From contig UQLR01000001.1 in assembly GCA_900541975.1 (NCBI GenBank), positions 128,690 to 192,689 of the forward strand: a DNA stretch of 64,000 bases, given 5' to 3'. The position numbers were made by a program, and so were the translations under genes. Origin of the DNA: an uncultured Oscillospiraceae bacterium. GTDB taxonomy: Bacteria; Bacillota; Clostridia; Oscillospirales; Acutalibacteraceae. The notes below the pieces were generated by a model. That model saw only the letters and a program-made list of their open reading frames with translations. It was not told the origin of the DNA and did not search any database. Positions 9,091 to 18,079 of the stretch are shown here, piece after piece (the stretch's first letter is position 1; every line of letters starts with the position of its first letter).

Positions 9091-9981
9091 TTAATCACCA
9101 TTTTTCCGTTTTGGATTTAATTCACTTAAAACCTCCCCTATATCGCCATTAATATAAATGGCCTGCCGTGCAATTTCATTTGGTCCAATTGCCTGGCCGC
9201 TATTAATACAGGCATAAACAGCCTTACTGTTTTCCGCTGTCATTTGCCAAAAAGGGTATTTAATAATCATGGGGGTATTTCCACCCACGCCAAGCTCCAA
9301 AAATAAAATGTGCAAGTCTCTGTGACAGCGGATAAAGCTGTCATACCGGTTTGCGGCGGCATACCAGCCCTGATCCTGCACAAAAGTATGGTCGACCCGC
9401 AGATTCATTGTCATCGGCGCGCCGCAAACCGGACAATACGGCACCAGCTCAGATGGAATTTTCATATCTTTCTGCGCAGCAACCATCTGCCCAATCTGTG
9501 TTTGATTATCATAGGTCTTTTCGTGGCAGGCTTTGGAGCACTGCCAGAGGCCGTAATCGCCTTGTGTGTAAAACAGGCGCTTTTTATTAAACCCTGCAAG
9601 CTGAAACTGGTGGTCTACATTGGTGGTAAGCACAAAGTAATCCTTATCCCCTATCAATGCGAGCAAATCCAAATAAGGTTTGCCAGGAGCAGCGGCATAG
9701 CGGTTTAGATAAACATGCCTTGCCCACCATGCCCAATATTCCTCTAACGTATCGAAAGGATAAAAACCGCCTGCATACATATCGGTTATCCCATACTTTT
9801 GCCGAAAATCTGAAAAGTTTTTTTCAAACCGTTCCCCGTTATAGGACATTCCCGCGGAGGTGGACATTCCCGCACCGGCGCCAATTGCGATGGCATCTGC
9901 AGTTTCAAGCTCCTTTTTTAACTGCTTAATCTGCGCTGAGTAGCTTTCTGTAAATGCGGTAGTCGGTTTCTTTAAATACAT
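9091..9981 (-). CDS. Class M sirtuin (SirTM), probable protein ADP-ribosyltransferase
   Basis: 296 residues with a Rossmann NAD site GAGAGMS (34-40), TTNVDHQFQ (119-127), and a zinc site formed by Cys148, Cys152, Cys183 and Cys186. The position of the usual catalytic His is Gln140 (TQGDYG). That His-to-Gln change is the known mark of SirTM enzymes, which ADP-ribosylate a lipoylated carrier protein rather than deacetylate. The start overlaps the end of the macrodomain gene by 56 nt, indicating translational coupling. No GcvH-L or LplA2 partner gene is in the window, unlike the staphylococcal operon. Confidence 0.85.
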   Translation of the reverse strand: MYLKKPTTAFTESYSAQIKQLKKELETADAIAIGAGAGMSTSAGMSYNGERFEKNFSDFRQKYGITDMYAGGFYPFDTLEEYWAWWARHVYLNRYAAAPGKPYLDLLALIGDKDYFVLTTNVDHQFQLAGFNKKRLFYTQGDYGLWQCSKACHEKTYDNQTQIGQMVAAQKDMKIPSELVPYCPVCGAPMTMNLRVDHTFVQDQGWYAAANRYDSFIRCHRDLHILFLELGVGGNTPMIIKYPFWQMTAENSKAVYACINSGQAIGPNEIARQAIYINGDIGEVLSELNPKRKNGD

Positions 9982-10705
9982 TGAATATCACCTGAATCGC
10001 ACTATGTGTTTGCGCTTTATAATTTTTTACCGTTTGTATGGCAAGCTCCGCTGCTTTATCATTGGGGAAACAGAACTCGCCTGTAGAGATGCAGCAAAAT
10101 GCAATGCTTTTCACTCCGTTTTGCTCTGCCAGCTCCAAACAGGCACGATAACAGGATACCAGCAGATTTTTTTCTTTCTCTGCAAGTTTTCCATGAACCA
10201 TGGGGCCGACGGTATGCAGTACATATTTGCACGGCAGGTTAAATGCCGGTGTAATTTTTGCTTTTCCGCTTTCTTCCATACGCTTTTGTTTTTTCATGAG
10301 TTCTGCGCAGGCCAAACGGAGCTGGATTCCTGAAAAGGTATGAATCGCATTGTCAATGCAGTTGTGACACGGAACAAAACAACCGAGCATTTGACGGTTG
10401 GCCGCGTTAACAATGGCATCGCAGCAAAGCGTGGTGATATCGCCTTTCCACAGATAAATTTCCTTCTGTAGTGGTTTTAGATCAGCAAAATTCGTTATAC
10501 CTCTGCGCTGAATTTCCTCCTGCAGATAGGCATTTTGCACCTTTAAAAAATCCTTACATACAGGCTGGGGCATACGAATATTCAAAAGCGACCGAAGCAG
10601 GTTCTTCTGTTCCTGCTCGCCTGCCGGGATTTCTGTGCCTGCAAGCCGGGGCTGCTCATGGAGCAGGCTCTGAATTAAATAAAATCGCCTTGCTGCTTGC
10701 GTCAT
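9926..10705 (-). CDS. Zinc-containing macrodomain, probable protein-ADP-ribose hydrolase
   Basis: 259 residues. A helical N-terminal part (1-80) is followed by a macrodomain: WKGDIT (87-91), VNAANRQMLG (99-108), the zinc-binding set Cys109-His114-Cys116 in GCFVPCHNC, and the distal-ribose loop ISTGEFCFP (206-214). This is the Zn-macro subtype, which removes ADP-ribose put on by SirTM. It is encoded between the PPOX-ferredoxin and SirTM genes in one leftward operon, as eraser next to writer. Confidence 0.9.
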   Translation of the reverse strand: MTQAARRFYLIQSLLHEQPRLAGTEIPAGEQEQKNLLRSLLNIRMPQPVCKDFLKVQNAYLQEEIQRRGITNFADLKPLQKEIYLWKGDITTLCCDAIVNAANRQMLGCFVPCHNCIDNAIHTFSGIQLRLACAELMKKQKRMEESGKAKITPAFNLPCKYVLHTVGPMVHGKLAEKEKNLLVSCYRACLELAEQNGVKSIAFCCISTGEFCFPNDKAAELAIQTVKNYKAQTHSAIQVIFNVFKETDYRIYRKLLSAD

Positions 10706-10709
10706 TTCT

Positions 10710-11333
10710 TTACCCCTCCCGAATTACAGCGTTTTGCGGACAGGCGTTTATACAGTTGCCGCAGCGTAAGCAGTTTTTCTGCCGGATAACGGATGGTATC
10801 GCCGTATAATCAATGCAATTTTGCGGACAAACCCTTGCGCAAATTTGGCAGCCGTTACAAGCGCTTGTGATAAAATAGCCTTCTTTTTCTTCTTTTTCCT
10901 GGCCTAAGACAAAGGAAAAACGCTCAATGGGCTTTTTCGAAAGGTCAAACCATTCGCCTTTGCCTTTATACAATTCAAAGACAGTAAGCGCCTTTTGTGA
11001 TTCTTTTGTAGGGTAGATCTCTTTCATATATGGATTTTTTTCAAAAAGCTGCGGTAAGCAAGCGTTTCCAAGTTCCTTTACCTTTCCCCGTACAGATACC
11101 GCAACACAGGACATGGTATCTTCACCTTTTATGCCGGTCAGAGCCATATAGCCGCGGTTTTTCAACCGCTTATAAAGACCTTTGCCCCTTGCTGTGAGAA
11201 AATACAGGTTGCTTGCATAACTGGCCATTAGATCAAGCGCGCAGGTCACAGGAAAACCGTTTTCGTCCACGGTTGCGGCAACAACTGTGTGTATTTCCAT
11301 TTCCAGATATTTTAAAAAGTCCGTTGCCGTCAC
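10710..11333 (-). CDS. Flavin-binding PPOX-fold protein fused to a 2x[4Fe-4S] ferredoxin domain
   Basis: About 207 residues. Residues 1-130 resemble the pyridoxamine-5'-phosphate-oxidase-like split barrel that binds FMN or F420. The C-terminal part has two ferredoxin motifs, CNGCQICARVCPQNC and CLRCGNCINACPQN. GTG 11331-11333 is chosen as start because AAGGAGG lies 9 nt upstream; the in-frame ATGs further upstream lack one. It is the first gene of the operon and ends 4 nt before the macrodomain start. A redox role is clear, its substrate is not; a link to lipoyl/dithiol redox state is inference. Confidence 0.8.
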   Translation of the reverse strand: MTATDFLKYLEMEIHTVVAATVDENGFPVTCALDLMASYASNLYFLTARGKGLYKRLKNRGYMALTGIKGEDTMSCVAVSVRGKVKELGNACLPQLFEKNPYMKEIYPTKESQKALTVFELYKGKGEWFDLSKKPIERFSFVLGQEKEEKEGYFITSACNGCQICARVCPQNCIDYTAIPSVIRQKNCLRCGNCINACPQNAVIREG

Positions 11334-11431
11334 TTTTATGCGCCTCCTTACAATTTTCATACACTGCTGCAAACGATTCTATAAAAGAAAGGGGGTATTG
11401 CGCCATAATTCTGGCTCAGGATTGTTTTTTC

Positions 11432-11472
11432 ATTTAAAAAGGAAGGGGACTGCCATATTTGCAACAGCCCCG
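11432..11472 (-). terminator. Probable terminator after the MBL-fold gene
   Basis: Leftward GGGGCTG and CAGTCCCC arms with one bulge around a 12-nt loop, followed by TTCCTTTTT. Just beyond the stop of the gene at 11480. Confidence 0.5.
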
Positions 11473-11479
11473 CATTTGT

Positions 11480-12271
11480 TTAGGAAAAAAAGAATCCTGC
11501 CGTCATATCCAGATAGTTTTGACCGCTGTATGCCGGGTATTGTTTTTGTACCTCCGCTTTAAAACTGTCTGCATCTGCACAGCTTGCCGCAATTTTTTTG
11601 AGATTCTCAAGATAGGCAATTTTAATTTGCGCATCCTTCAGATCTTCCGGCGTGTAGTGAGAGGTAAGGATCAGTCCATAGCCTTTTGCAATATAGTCTT
11701 TTAATTGTGCGATCATTTGGTCGGCATGACCGGCGCCTGCCACAATGGAATGACAATCGTGGCCGAGCATATGCGTATAAACGGCGTTGATTTCAGGAAT
11801 TTCCACATCAAAGGCCTCCGAAGTCTGCTTAATAATGAAATCCACACCGCCAATATTAATTTTGCCCTCGCTGATCACATTGGTAATTTTATGGATGGAG
11901 CTGTCAAAAATTTTACCGAAAGCTGCTGCAAAGTTTTCGATCAGGGCCTTGCCGCCGCCTTTTCCGGAGTAATCTATCGCATTTTGCGTTGCATATTTGG
12001 GGGTTTCCGGCAGGAAAGCAGCGCCTGCGCCGTGGTAAGCTACAAACATACCTGCAACCTCCATATCTTTCAGGTAAGCCGTAAGTGCTTTAATATTATC
12101 AAAAAAACAGGGGGACTCGATGACCACCACTTTACCGTTTTTTTCAATAATAAAAACCTCATTGTCAATCAGGTCGCCTGTCTTATAGGCATGCAATTTT
12201 ACTTTGCCAAAGTCGTAAATATTGATCTCGCCTTTTTCGAGCTTAACCGTTTTAAATGTCTTTTTGTCCAT
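11480..12271 (-). CDS. Metallo-beta-lactamase-fold-like protein lacking the metal motif
   Basis: About 263 residues. The layout GEINIYDFG...DNEVFIIEKNGKVVVIESPCF, then FVAYHGAG, MLGHDCHSIV and LILTSHY resembles the alternating strand/His pattern of MBL-fold hydrolases. The defining HxHxDH motif is absent, so either the fold assignment is only distant or the active site has decayed. Start at ATG 12269-12271 with GGAGGG upstream. It is monocistronic. I do not assign a reaction. Confidence 0.5.
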   Translation of the reverse strand: MDKKTFKTVKLEKGEINIYDFGKVKLHAYKTGDLIDNEVFIIEKNGKVVVIESPCFFDNIKALTAYLKDMEVAGMFVAYHGAGAAFLPETPKYATQNAIDYSGKGGGKALIENFAAAFGKIFDSSIHKITNVISEGKINIGGVDFIIKQTSEAFDVEIPEINAVYTHMLGHDCHSIVAGAGHADQMIAQLKDYIAKGYGLILTSHYTPEDLKDAQIKIAYLENLKKIAASCADADSFKAEVQKQYPAYSGQNYLDMTAGFFFS

Positions 12272-12434
12272 GGTAAATCCCTCCATAGGTATGTTTCAAA
12301 TTTTTTGCGCTTTGGAACGGCCGTTTCCCCAGCTCTTGCCTTTATTATACGCAGGCTGAATGGATTGTAAAGTACGCACTTTTTTGTAACTAACCCCCAT
12401 AAGAGGTAACGATTGCCGGTTTTACGGGCTTTTT

Positions 12435-12464
12435 CGGGAGAGAATTTTTTCTCTCCCGATTTTT
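12435..12464 (+). terminator. Hairpin with T-tract in the 12272-12747 gap
   Basis: Perfect 9-bp arms CGGGAGAGA (12435-12443) and TCTCTCCCG (12450-12458), followed rightward by ATTTTT. No rightward gene precedes it, so it may insulate the two leftward units or be a relic. The 476-nt gap 12272-12747 holds only this hairpin and the next one. Confidence 0.55.
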
Positions 12465-12512
12465 ACCCAACCAAATCCATCTTAATTGGGCAGGTTCATC
12501 TTCCCTGTAAAA

Positions 12513-12552
12513 AAGAGCGCCGATAAACCTGTGAGACGTCAGGTTTATCGGC
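12513..12552 (-). terminator. Terminator of the Vex-like ABC operon
   Basis: Perfect 13-bp arms (12519-12531 and 12540-12552) with an 8-nt loop; leftward the stem is followed by GCTCTTTTTT. About 195 nt beyond the stop of the ATPase gene. Confidence 0.75.
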
Positions 12553-12747
12553 TTTGTGTTTATGTACCCAGTTTTTTTGACGACGGGTATGTGTAAACTC
12601 TCTGCGCCGTTTAAGGTTTTCCGTTAACATTTCCAGAAGCAGAGAAAATCATTTATCAAGCGCTTATTCCCTCTAATTCCACCGCTGGTTTTTCTGCTGC
12701 CGAAAGGAGGGCGCAAGATCCCATGTGTTCCCGTAATGTTGCAGCCT

Positions 12748-13383
12748 CTAATTTGCAGTTATATGCAAATCGCCTTTTTTCAGCCTGAAAACAACATCCG
12801 CCTGCCTGGCCAGCTCCCCGGAATGAGTGACGACCACCACACACTTATTCATCTGATGCGCGCTCTCCTTAAGGATCTGTGTAATATCCTTCGCGGTATC
12901 TTCATCCAGATTGCCCGTAGGTTCATCGGCCAGGATAACCGGTGCCTCGCTGGCAAGCGCCCGTGCGATGGCCACCCTTTGCTGTTGCCCGCCGGAGAGC
13001 TTCAGTACATTGCGCTTTGCCTCGTCTTTTGTAAGACCTAAACGCTCCAGAATGGGCAGCGGCGGCAATTTGGAAGTCAGCGCCACATTTTCCGTGGGCG
13101 TCAGATAATCGATCAGATTGTATGCCTGGAAAATAAAGGAGACATGGTTTCTCCGGTGCTCGGCCAAACCGCTCTCAGCAATATTTTTTCCATCAAATAA
13201 AATCTGGCCGCTGTCTGGGCTGTCCAGACCGCCAAGCAGGGAAAGCAGGGTGGTTTTTCCACAACCGGAGGGGCCGAGAATTGCGTGGATCCTGCCCTGC
13301 TCCATCTGGGCGCTGATTCCCTTTAAAACTTTCTTTTTATTGTTATAGGCATATTGGACATTCTGGATCTCCAAGATACTCAT
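12748..13383 (-). CDS. ABC transporter ATP-binding protein (MacB/LolD-like)
   Basis: About 211 residues. Walker [10 protein letters not shown]-loop FIFQAYNL, signature [15 protein letters not shown], Walker [14 protein letters not shown] and switch VVVVTHS identify the MacB/LolD subfamily that drives FtsX-type permeases. Start ATG 13381-13383 has AAGGAGG upstream; the longer in-frame extension into the permease gene is not needed. It is the last gene of a permease-permease-ATPase operon, 14 nt after the second permease. This family exports or detoxifies peptides, often antimicrobial ones. Confidence 0.95.
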   Translation of the reverse strand: MSILEIQNVQYAYNNKKKVLKGISAQMEQGRIHAILGPSGCGKTTLLSLLGGLDSPDSGQILFDGKNIAESGLAEHRRNHVSFIFQAYNLIDYLTPTENVALTSKLPPLPILERLGLTKDEAKRNVLKLSGGQQQRVAIARALASEAPVILADEPTGNLDEDTAKDITQILKESAHQMNKCVVVVTHSGELARQADVVFRLKKGDLHITAN

Positions 13384-13397
13384 AAGCAAAAACCTCC

Positions 13398-14759
13398 TTA
13401 ATTCATCTTTGTCAATATCTCTTTTGGCTTTAGCCGCAGCACAGGGAGCGCGGCAAGCGTCACAGACAAAACGATCAGCGGAATCCCGGCTCCACACAAA
13501 AGCAAAATATCCTGTCCAGCTACGTTTATCTGTATCTGCGTCAGCTCAACAATATCTTGCGTCTGCTCTGGTTGCTCCGTTTGTGTGAATTGGGTTGTTT
13601 CATATTCTGGTGCGGCGGCCTGTTTTAGCAAATGTTCCCCAACGCCTCCGGCAATACCGCTGCTGCAAGCCGCTGCGATAATAAACGCACAGACGGCAAT
13701 TAGGCATACCTCTGTCAAATGCTGGAGCAGGACATTTCCTTTTCCAATCCCCATTGCCACATATACGCCTGTTTCATGCACCCGGCTGCGCGCCCACAGA
13801 GCAAAAATTAAAAGAAGCAAACCGGCGCTGACAGCTAAAACAACAAGAGAAAGAACCCATACAATCTCTTCCAGTGTTTGTAAGGAATCTCTGGCATTTT
13901 CATAGTCCACAGCATGTTTTGTGAATGTGCATTTTTCCCATGCCACCCCGTCGATTTCCTGTATCTGTTCAATTAAAGCATCCAGTGTCTCCGGGTCATC
14001 CACTTGGAAATCTGCAGTTTCGCAATAAAGCAAACTGTTTTCAGGAAACAATTGAGAATAGCTTTGATGGTCCACAAAGATGGTGTTCTGATAAAATATG
14101 TGTGAAAACAGCGTATCTCCTTCCTGCGGCCTGGTGTTCTCAAAAATACCAATAATCTTTACCGGGACGGTTTTATCTGCGGCACCTTCAGCGTTCATTG
14201 TATCATCCGATACCATTTGCCGGTTCAACCCCAGTCGTATCGTGTCTCCAATCTGCAAATTGTTTTGCTCGGCAAGCCAGCGGTGGATCACCGCCGCATG
14301 CGCCTCGCCGTCGGTGATCGGGCTGCCCTCCAAAAGTGTAAAACCACTCTCTGTAAAAAGCTCGTCTTGCTCTGAGAAAGAGTCCGCTACCACCTTTCCT
14401 GCATGTTCAAAGCCTTCCACAATCTGAAAAGCCCCGGCTGTCATAATTTCCAGCGGTGTTCCATTTGCATGCGAATACGCCGCGTAGGAAGTGGAACGTC
14501 CATTATATTCTTTAATTCCCGGAAGCTGCCGGATGGCCTGTACCACATCGCCGGTAAGTTGCCCATTGCTTGCTTTGGCATCAATGGTAAAAGAGCCTTT
14601 CAGAGATCGCCGGACATTAAGCGCTGCTGTTTCTGTGGCCCTTTGAATGGAAAAGCAGGTTAAAAGCAAAATACCGATTACCAGCAAAATAGAGAAAAGT
14701 AAAAGCGTTTTTCCTTTTTTTCGGGCGTTATGTAGAACCGCCCGTTTGAACCAATGCAT
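13398..14759 (-). CDS. ABC transporter permease, FtsX/MacB-type (second of pair)
   Basis: 453 residues. One N-terminal membrane helix (18-40), a large extracytoplasmic MacB_PCD-like domain (about 45-295), then three helices in an FtsX domain with the ETGVYVAMGIGKGNVLLQ coupling segment. A linker rich in Gln and Glu lies before the last helix. Homologous to the neighbouring permease and of the same length class, as in Vex-type exporters with two different permeases. AGGAGG precedes ATG. Operon gap to the upstream permease is 13 nt. Confidence 0.9.
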   Translation of the reverse strand: MHWFKRAVLHNARKKGKTLLLFSILLVIGILLLTCFSIQRATETAALNVRRSLKGSFTIDAKASNGQLTGDVVQAIRQLPGIKEYNGRSTSYAAYSHANGTPLEIMTAGAFQIVEGFEHAGKVVADSFSEQDELFTESGFTLLEGSPITDGEAHAAVIHRWLAEQNNLQIGDTIRLGLNRQMVSDDTMNAEGAADKTVPVKIIGIFENTRPQEGDTLFSHIFYQNTIFVDHQSYSQLFPENSLLYCETADFQVDDPETLDALIEQIQEIDGVAWEKCTFTKHAVDYENARDSLQTLEEIVWVLSLVVLAVSAGLLLLIFALWARSRVHETGVYVAMGIGKGNVLLQHLTEVCLIAVCAFIIAAACSSGIAGGVGEHLLKQAAAPEYETTQFTQTEQPEQTQDIVELTQIQINVAGQDILLLCGAGIPLIVLSVTLAALPVLRLKPKEILTKMN

Positions 14760-14772
14760 TGCGTGCCTCCTG

Positions 14773-16101
14773 TTATTCCATCATGGAAAGTATTTCTTTG
14801 GGTTTGTACCTGAAAACAGGGATACAAGAAACGAAGATTGCCGCGGACAGAATGAGAGTACCGCCAATACACACCGCCGCAAAATCTCCTCCTGAAACAG
14901 CCACGCTGCCAGCTGCGATATTTGAATCAAACAGGCTGCCTATCCATCCGGCAAAAAATTCACTTAAAAACCATGCGCTGCAAAATGCGGGAATTGCAAT
15001 CAGCGCGGTTTCTACCATATGCTGGAACAGCAGCGCCGTTTTGGAAATACCCATTGCCATCAGAATTCCCGTTTCCCGAATCCGGCCTTTTAACCAGAAA
15101 AACAGAATCAGGGTAATAATTCCGGCGCTCATAACCACGATAACAAGTATCAAAGTGTGGATTAAAGTTGCTACGTTCGACATGGAACCTGCGGCGCGCT
15201 GGTATACCTCGTTGTTGGCCGATACAAGAAAATTATTCCAGTTGACGCTGTCAATTTTCTGCACGTCCTGAATAATACCATCCAGCCGTTGTGGGTCGTC
15301 TACATAGAAATCTGCGTATTGATAACCATACTGCTCCTCTTCACCCACCCAGTCCGACAGGGACTGCACTACGCGAATGGGGGCGAAGACGTAATTTTCA
15401 TAACGGTCGGAAGGAGACAGGCTGTTTATGTCGTCCTGGGTTTCGATGATTTTGAAAAGCCCCACAATCTCCACATCTTCGCCCTTGTCGCCGGCGTTGG
15501 CCGCTCCGGTTGTCCAGTTTTGCCGGTAAAGTTCCACCTTGTCTCCCACAGAAAGCCCATGTTTTTTTGCCAGGTCTTCGCTGATGAGAATGCCCTTGTC
15601 GTCTTGGTCGGTGAGGTGCCGCCCCTGGGTAAGCTGAAAGCGCTGGCTCAAAAAGAACTCGTCATATTCTGTAAAAAACGATCCTATGGTCGTTGACGTA
15701 AAATCCAAATCGGTGCCGTCCCATTTGGAGGACGAATAGATCATCTGGAGGGACTGGCCGGATGTGTCTTTCAGATCGTAATAGCCGTAGTTTTTTGCAG
15801 TGTAGGCCGTAATCCCATCTATTTTCAAAATTTTGTCAATCATCTCGTCGTTCAAAAACTCCTGCTGGATAATCGAGGTTCCACCTCCTATGTTGTTCAT
15901 GCTGCCGGTGGCAAGGTTCCGTTCCACGGTAAAGCTGGCCCCGGTCGTCCCCCGCAGCTCTGTGGAGGTGTTTTCGGAAGCCTCCATAACAGACAGCCCA
16001 CTTAATACAAATGTGGCAACGAGCAGCAAAATTGCGAACAGAAGCGCGGTGCGCCCCATACTCCGCAGGGTGTACAGTCCCGCCCGTTTCAGTAAATTCA
16101 T
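14773..16101 (-). CDS. ABC transporter permease, FtsX/MacB-type (first of pair)
   Basis: About 442 residues, start at ATG 16099-16101 with GGAGG 11 nt upstream. N-terminal helix near residues 15-40, extracytoplasmic domain, then three C-terminal helices with RETGILMAMGISKTALLFQ, the FtsX cytoplasmic coupling motif. With the next two genes it forms an exporter resembling the pneumococcal Vex system, where a two-component pair is also adjacent. A tandem TGGAG site precedes the operon, so control by the neighbouring response regulator is likely. Confidence 0.9.
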   Translation of the reverse strand: MNLLKRAGLYTLRSMGRTALLFAILLLVATFVLSGLSVMEASENTSTELRGTTGASFTVERNLATGSMNNIGGGTSIIQQEFLNDEMIDKILKIDGITAYTAKNYGYYDLKDTSGQSLQMIYSSSKWDGTDLDFTSTTIGSFFTEYDEFFLSQRFQLTQGRHLTDQDDKGILISEDLAKKHGLSVGDKVELYRQNWTTGAANAGDKGEDVEIVGLFKIIETQDDINSLSPSDRYENYVFAPIRVVQSLSDWVGEEEQYGYQYADFYVDDPQRLDGIIQDVQKIDSVNWNNFLVSANNEVYQRAAGSMSNVATLIHTLILVIVVMSAGIITLILFFWLKGRIRETGILMAMGISKTALLFQHMVETALIAIPAFCSAWFLSEFFAGWIGSLFDSNIAAGSVAVSGGDFAAVCIGGTLILSAAIFVSCIPVFRYKPKEILSMME

Positions 16102-16150
16102 CGTTTTATCAACCTCCTGTATTTGATAAAACAATCCTACAGAAGAAAAA

Positions 16151-16166
16151 TGGAGTTAAGGTGGAG
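16151..16166 (-). promoter_or_regulatory. Predicted response-regulator site before the Vex-like operon
   Basis: Two TGGAG copies (16151-16155 and 16162-16166) 11 bp apart; in transcript direction CTCCA-N6-CTCCA. The same arrangement with matching flanking bases is found before the regulator gene at 18775-18790. An 11-bp period is typical of OmpR-family dimers. Confidence 0.6.
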
Positions 16167-16200
16167 CCCCGGAGTATTTTAAGTGAAGTTCCCACATGGA

Positions 16201-16240
16201 AATAAAAAACCGGGAGGTCTTCACAATGAAAATCTCCCGG
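16201..16240 (-). terminator. Terminator after the SdpI-like gene
   Basis: Arms CCGGGAG (16210-16216) and CTCCCGG (16234-16240); leftward the stem is followed by TTTTTTATTT. It separates the SdpI-like gene from the ABC operon promoter. Confidence 0.75.
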
Positions 16241-16305
16241 CCGGGCGGAAATGCTGTTTTGTTTTTGTGCAGGGTAAGACAGGTTCAGATATTCAGCAGG
16301 CGGTA

Positions 16306-16647
16306 TTAAAATTTGTCAGATTTCTTTGATAATTTTATTGGAACAGCTAAAATAGCGATGATGGAAATTACAGATAGAAGCAAAAAAATTATTATTGTCA
16401 TTTCTATACTTGCTTTAACAAAATACAACAATGCAGAAACAGCAATGTTAACAACTGCAAAAGCGGCACATAAATTTCCAGCCATATTATTGGCATAGTC
16501 CCACTTTTGTTTATTCTCCATAATCCTCTTATCATGGTATCCAACTCTAAAATCCGGAAAATTTGAATGTTTCCTTTTTAATACAAAAGCCAAAATACCT
16601 AAAATCAGTGCAAATACCACAAAAAGCAATTGCACAAAGCATTTCAT
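16306..16647 (-). CDS. SdpI-family membrane protein
   Basis: 113 residues: an N-terminal helix (about 3-23), the segment FRVGYHDKRIMENKQKWDYAN, and two further helices. The middle part matches the SdpI C-terminal domain pattern (G-Y/R ... T/I-M-x-N-x-x-x-W-x-x-A). SdpI is the immunity protein against the SdpC toxin in Bacillus, but most family members have no proven role. Lying between a peptide exporter and its sensor kinase, a part in envelope-peptide protection is plausible. GGGGGAG precedes ATG. Confidence 0.65.
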   Translation of the reverse strand: MKCFVQLLFVVFALILGILAFVLKRKHSNFPDFRVGYHDKRIMENKQKWDYANNMAGNLCAAFAVVNIAVSALLYFVKASIEMTIIIFLLLSVISIIAILAVPIKLSKKSDKF

Positions 16648-16714
16648 AAACGATTTCTCCCCCGGTTCAATTTTTATTTGCTTTTTTGATTATACCATAC
16701 GCAGGCTCCAAATT

Positions 16715-18079
16715 TTACCGAAAAACCGCCGTGAACCGCACACCGCTTTCCGTATTTTCCAGTTTATGCGGAATCCCATGGTGCTCGAGAATTGCCTTTG
16801 TGATATAGAGCCCCAGGCCGCTGCCGCCGCTGTTACGGTTGCGGGATTTATCCACCCGGTAGAAGGGCGTAAAGATCCGTTTTAAATCTTCTTGCGCAAT
16901 ATGGACGCCTGTGTTTTCTACGGTAAATACTCCATCCCGCAAGGATACAATAATTGTGGCTCCTGCCGGAGAATAGGCCGCCGCGTTGCCGATTACATTG
17001 GAGAACGCCTTCTTCAGCAACCGTCCGTCGCCCGCATAGTGGAAATCCGGCTGGATGTCCAGGCGCAGTTTCATTTGTTTATCCTCGATCCGTCCTTTTA
17101 CTTTCCGGCAGCTTTTTTGCAGCGCCTGGCTGATATTCAGGTCAGAGCGCACAAGCTGAAAATCGCTGCCGCCCATTCTGGCAGCCAAAAGGATTTCCTT
17201 TACGATTTTCTCCATGTCACTGGTTGTTTTCAGGCAGTGACGCAGATAAGCGTTTCTGTCCCTGTATTCGCCTACCTGATAGAGCATTCCCTCCAGTTCG
17301 CCCTTAATGATGGCGATGGGGGTTTTCAGCTCATGGGATACGGAAGTGAAGAAATCAATTCTTTGCTTTTCCTGCTCCCGTTCTTTTTCAATGTCCTGTT
17401 GAAGCTGCTCATTGGCTGTTTGCAAACTGGCCAGGGCATTGCTCAACCGCTGGGACATTTCATTCAGGCTGAAAGCCAGAACGCCGATCTCATCCTTTCG
17501 CTTCACATTGCACTTCCAGGTCATATCAAGCGTTGCCATCCGTTTGGCCACACTGCAAATATTTACCAGCGGTTTTGCATAATAGCGGGAACAGATAAGC
17601 GCACCGACGACGGAGATCAAAAGAATCATGGCTGCAATAAAAGGAAGGAGCTTCAGCAGTATATCGCTGGATTGGGATATTGCCACAAGGGAAACAATGG
17701 CAGAGAGCTGAAAGGTGCGTCCGCCCTGCCGAAAGAACGCCGAACAGCTCATGGACGGAGCAGGTTGTCCACTCCCCTCGTCATTGGCGAAATTCACGGA
17801 AAACACATCGCCTCCGCTTTCATCATTAATTTTAACAGTGGCATTATTCTTCATGGAAAATTCCAGCAGGCTTTCAGAGCTTTCCCCCCAGCCCTTTTTC
17901 TCCAATATTTCAACCAGACTGTAAAAGTCTGATGTTACCTGGCTTTCCAGCTCAGCATAATAATTTTTCGGCAGAAAGATCATCACCATGGCGTAAATTA
18001 TAATACAGCAACCCACCAGCAGCGCCAGCATAATGAGAAAGGTTTTTGCCTGAATACTTTTACGGATTTTCTTTCTCAA
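16715..18079 (-). CDS. Sensor histidine kinase
   Basis: 454 residues. Two membrane helices (about 11-35 and 143-163) flank an extracytoplasmic sensor domain of about 105 residues. HAMP follows (164-217), then HisKA with phospho-acceptor His249 in SVSHELKTP, and HATPase_c with N, G1 (GSGLGLY) and related boxes. Start is TTG 18077-18079 behind GGGGTGGGG. It overlaps the regulator gene by 20 nt, so they are translationally coupled. The pair likely senses peptide antibiotics or envelope stress and controls the adjacent exporter, comparable to VncRS-Vex. Confidence 0.95.
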   Translation of the reverse strand: MRKKIRKSIQAKTFLIMLALLVGCCIIIYAMVMIFLPKNYYAELESQVTSDFYSLVEILEKKGWGESSESLLEFSMKNNATVKINDESGGDVFSVNFANDEGSGQPAPSMSCSAFFRQGGRTFQLSAIVSLVAISQSSDILLKLLPFIAAMILLISVVGALICSRYYAKPLVNICSVAKRMATLDMTWKCNVKRKDEIGVLAFSLNEMSQRLSNALASLQTANEQLQQDIEKEREQEKQRIDFFTSVSHELKTPIAIIKGELEGMLYQVGEYRDRNAYLRHCLKTTSDMEKIVKEILLAARMGGSDFQLVRSDLNISQALQKSCRKVKGRIEDKQMKLRLDIQPDFHYAGDGRLLKKAFSNVIGNAAAYSPAGATIIVSLRDGVFTVENTGVHIAQEDLKRIFTPFYRVDKSRNRNSGGSGLGLYITKAILEHHGIPHKLENTESGVRFTAVFR

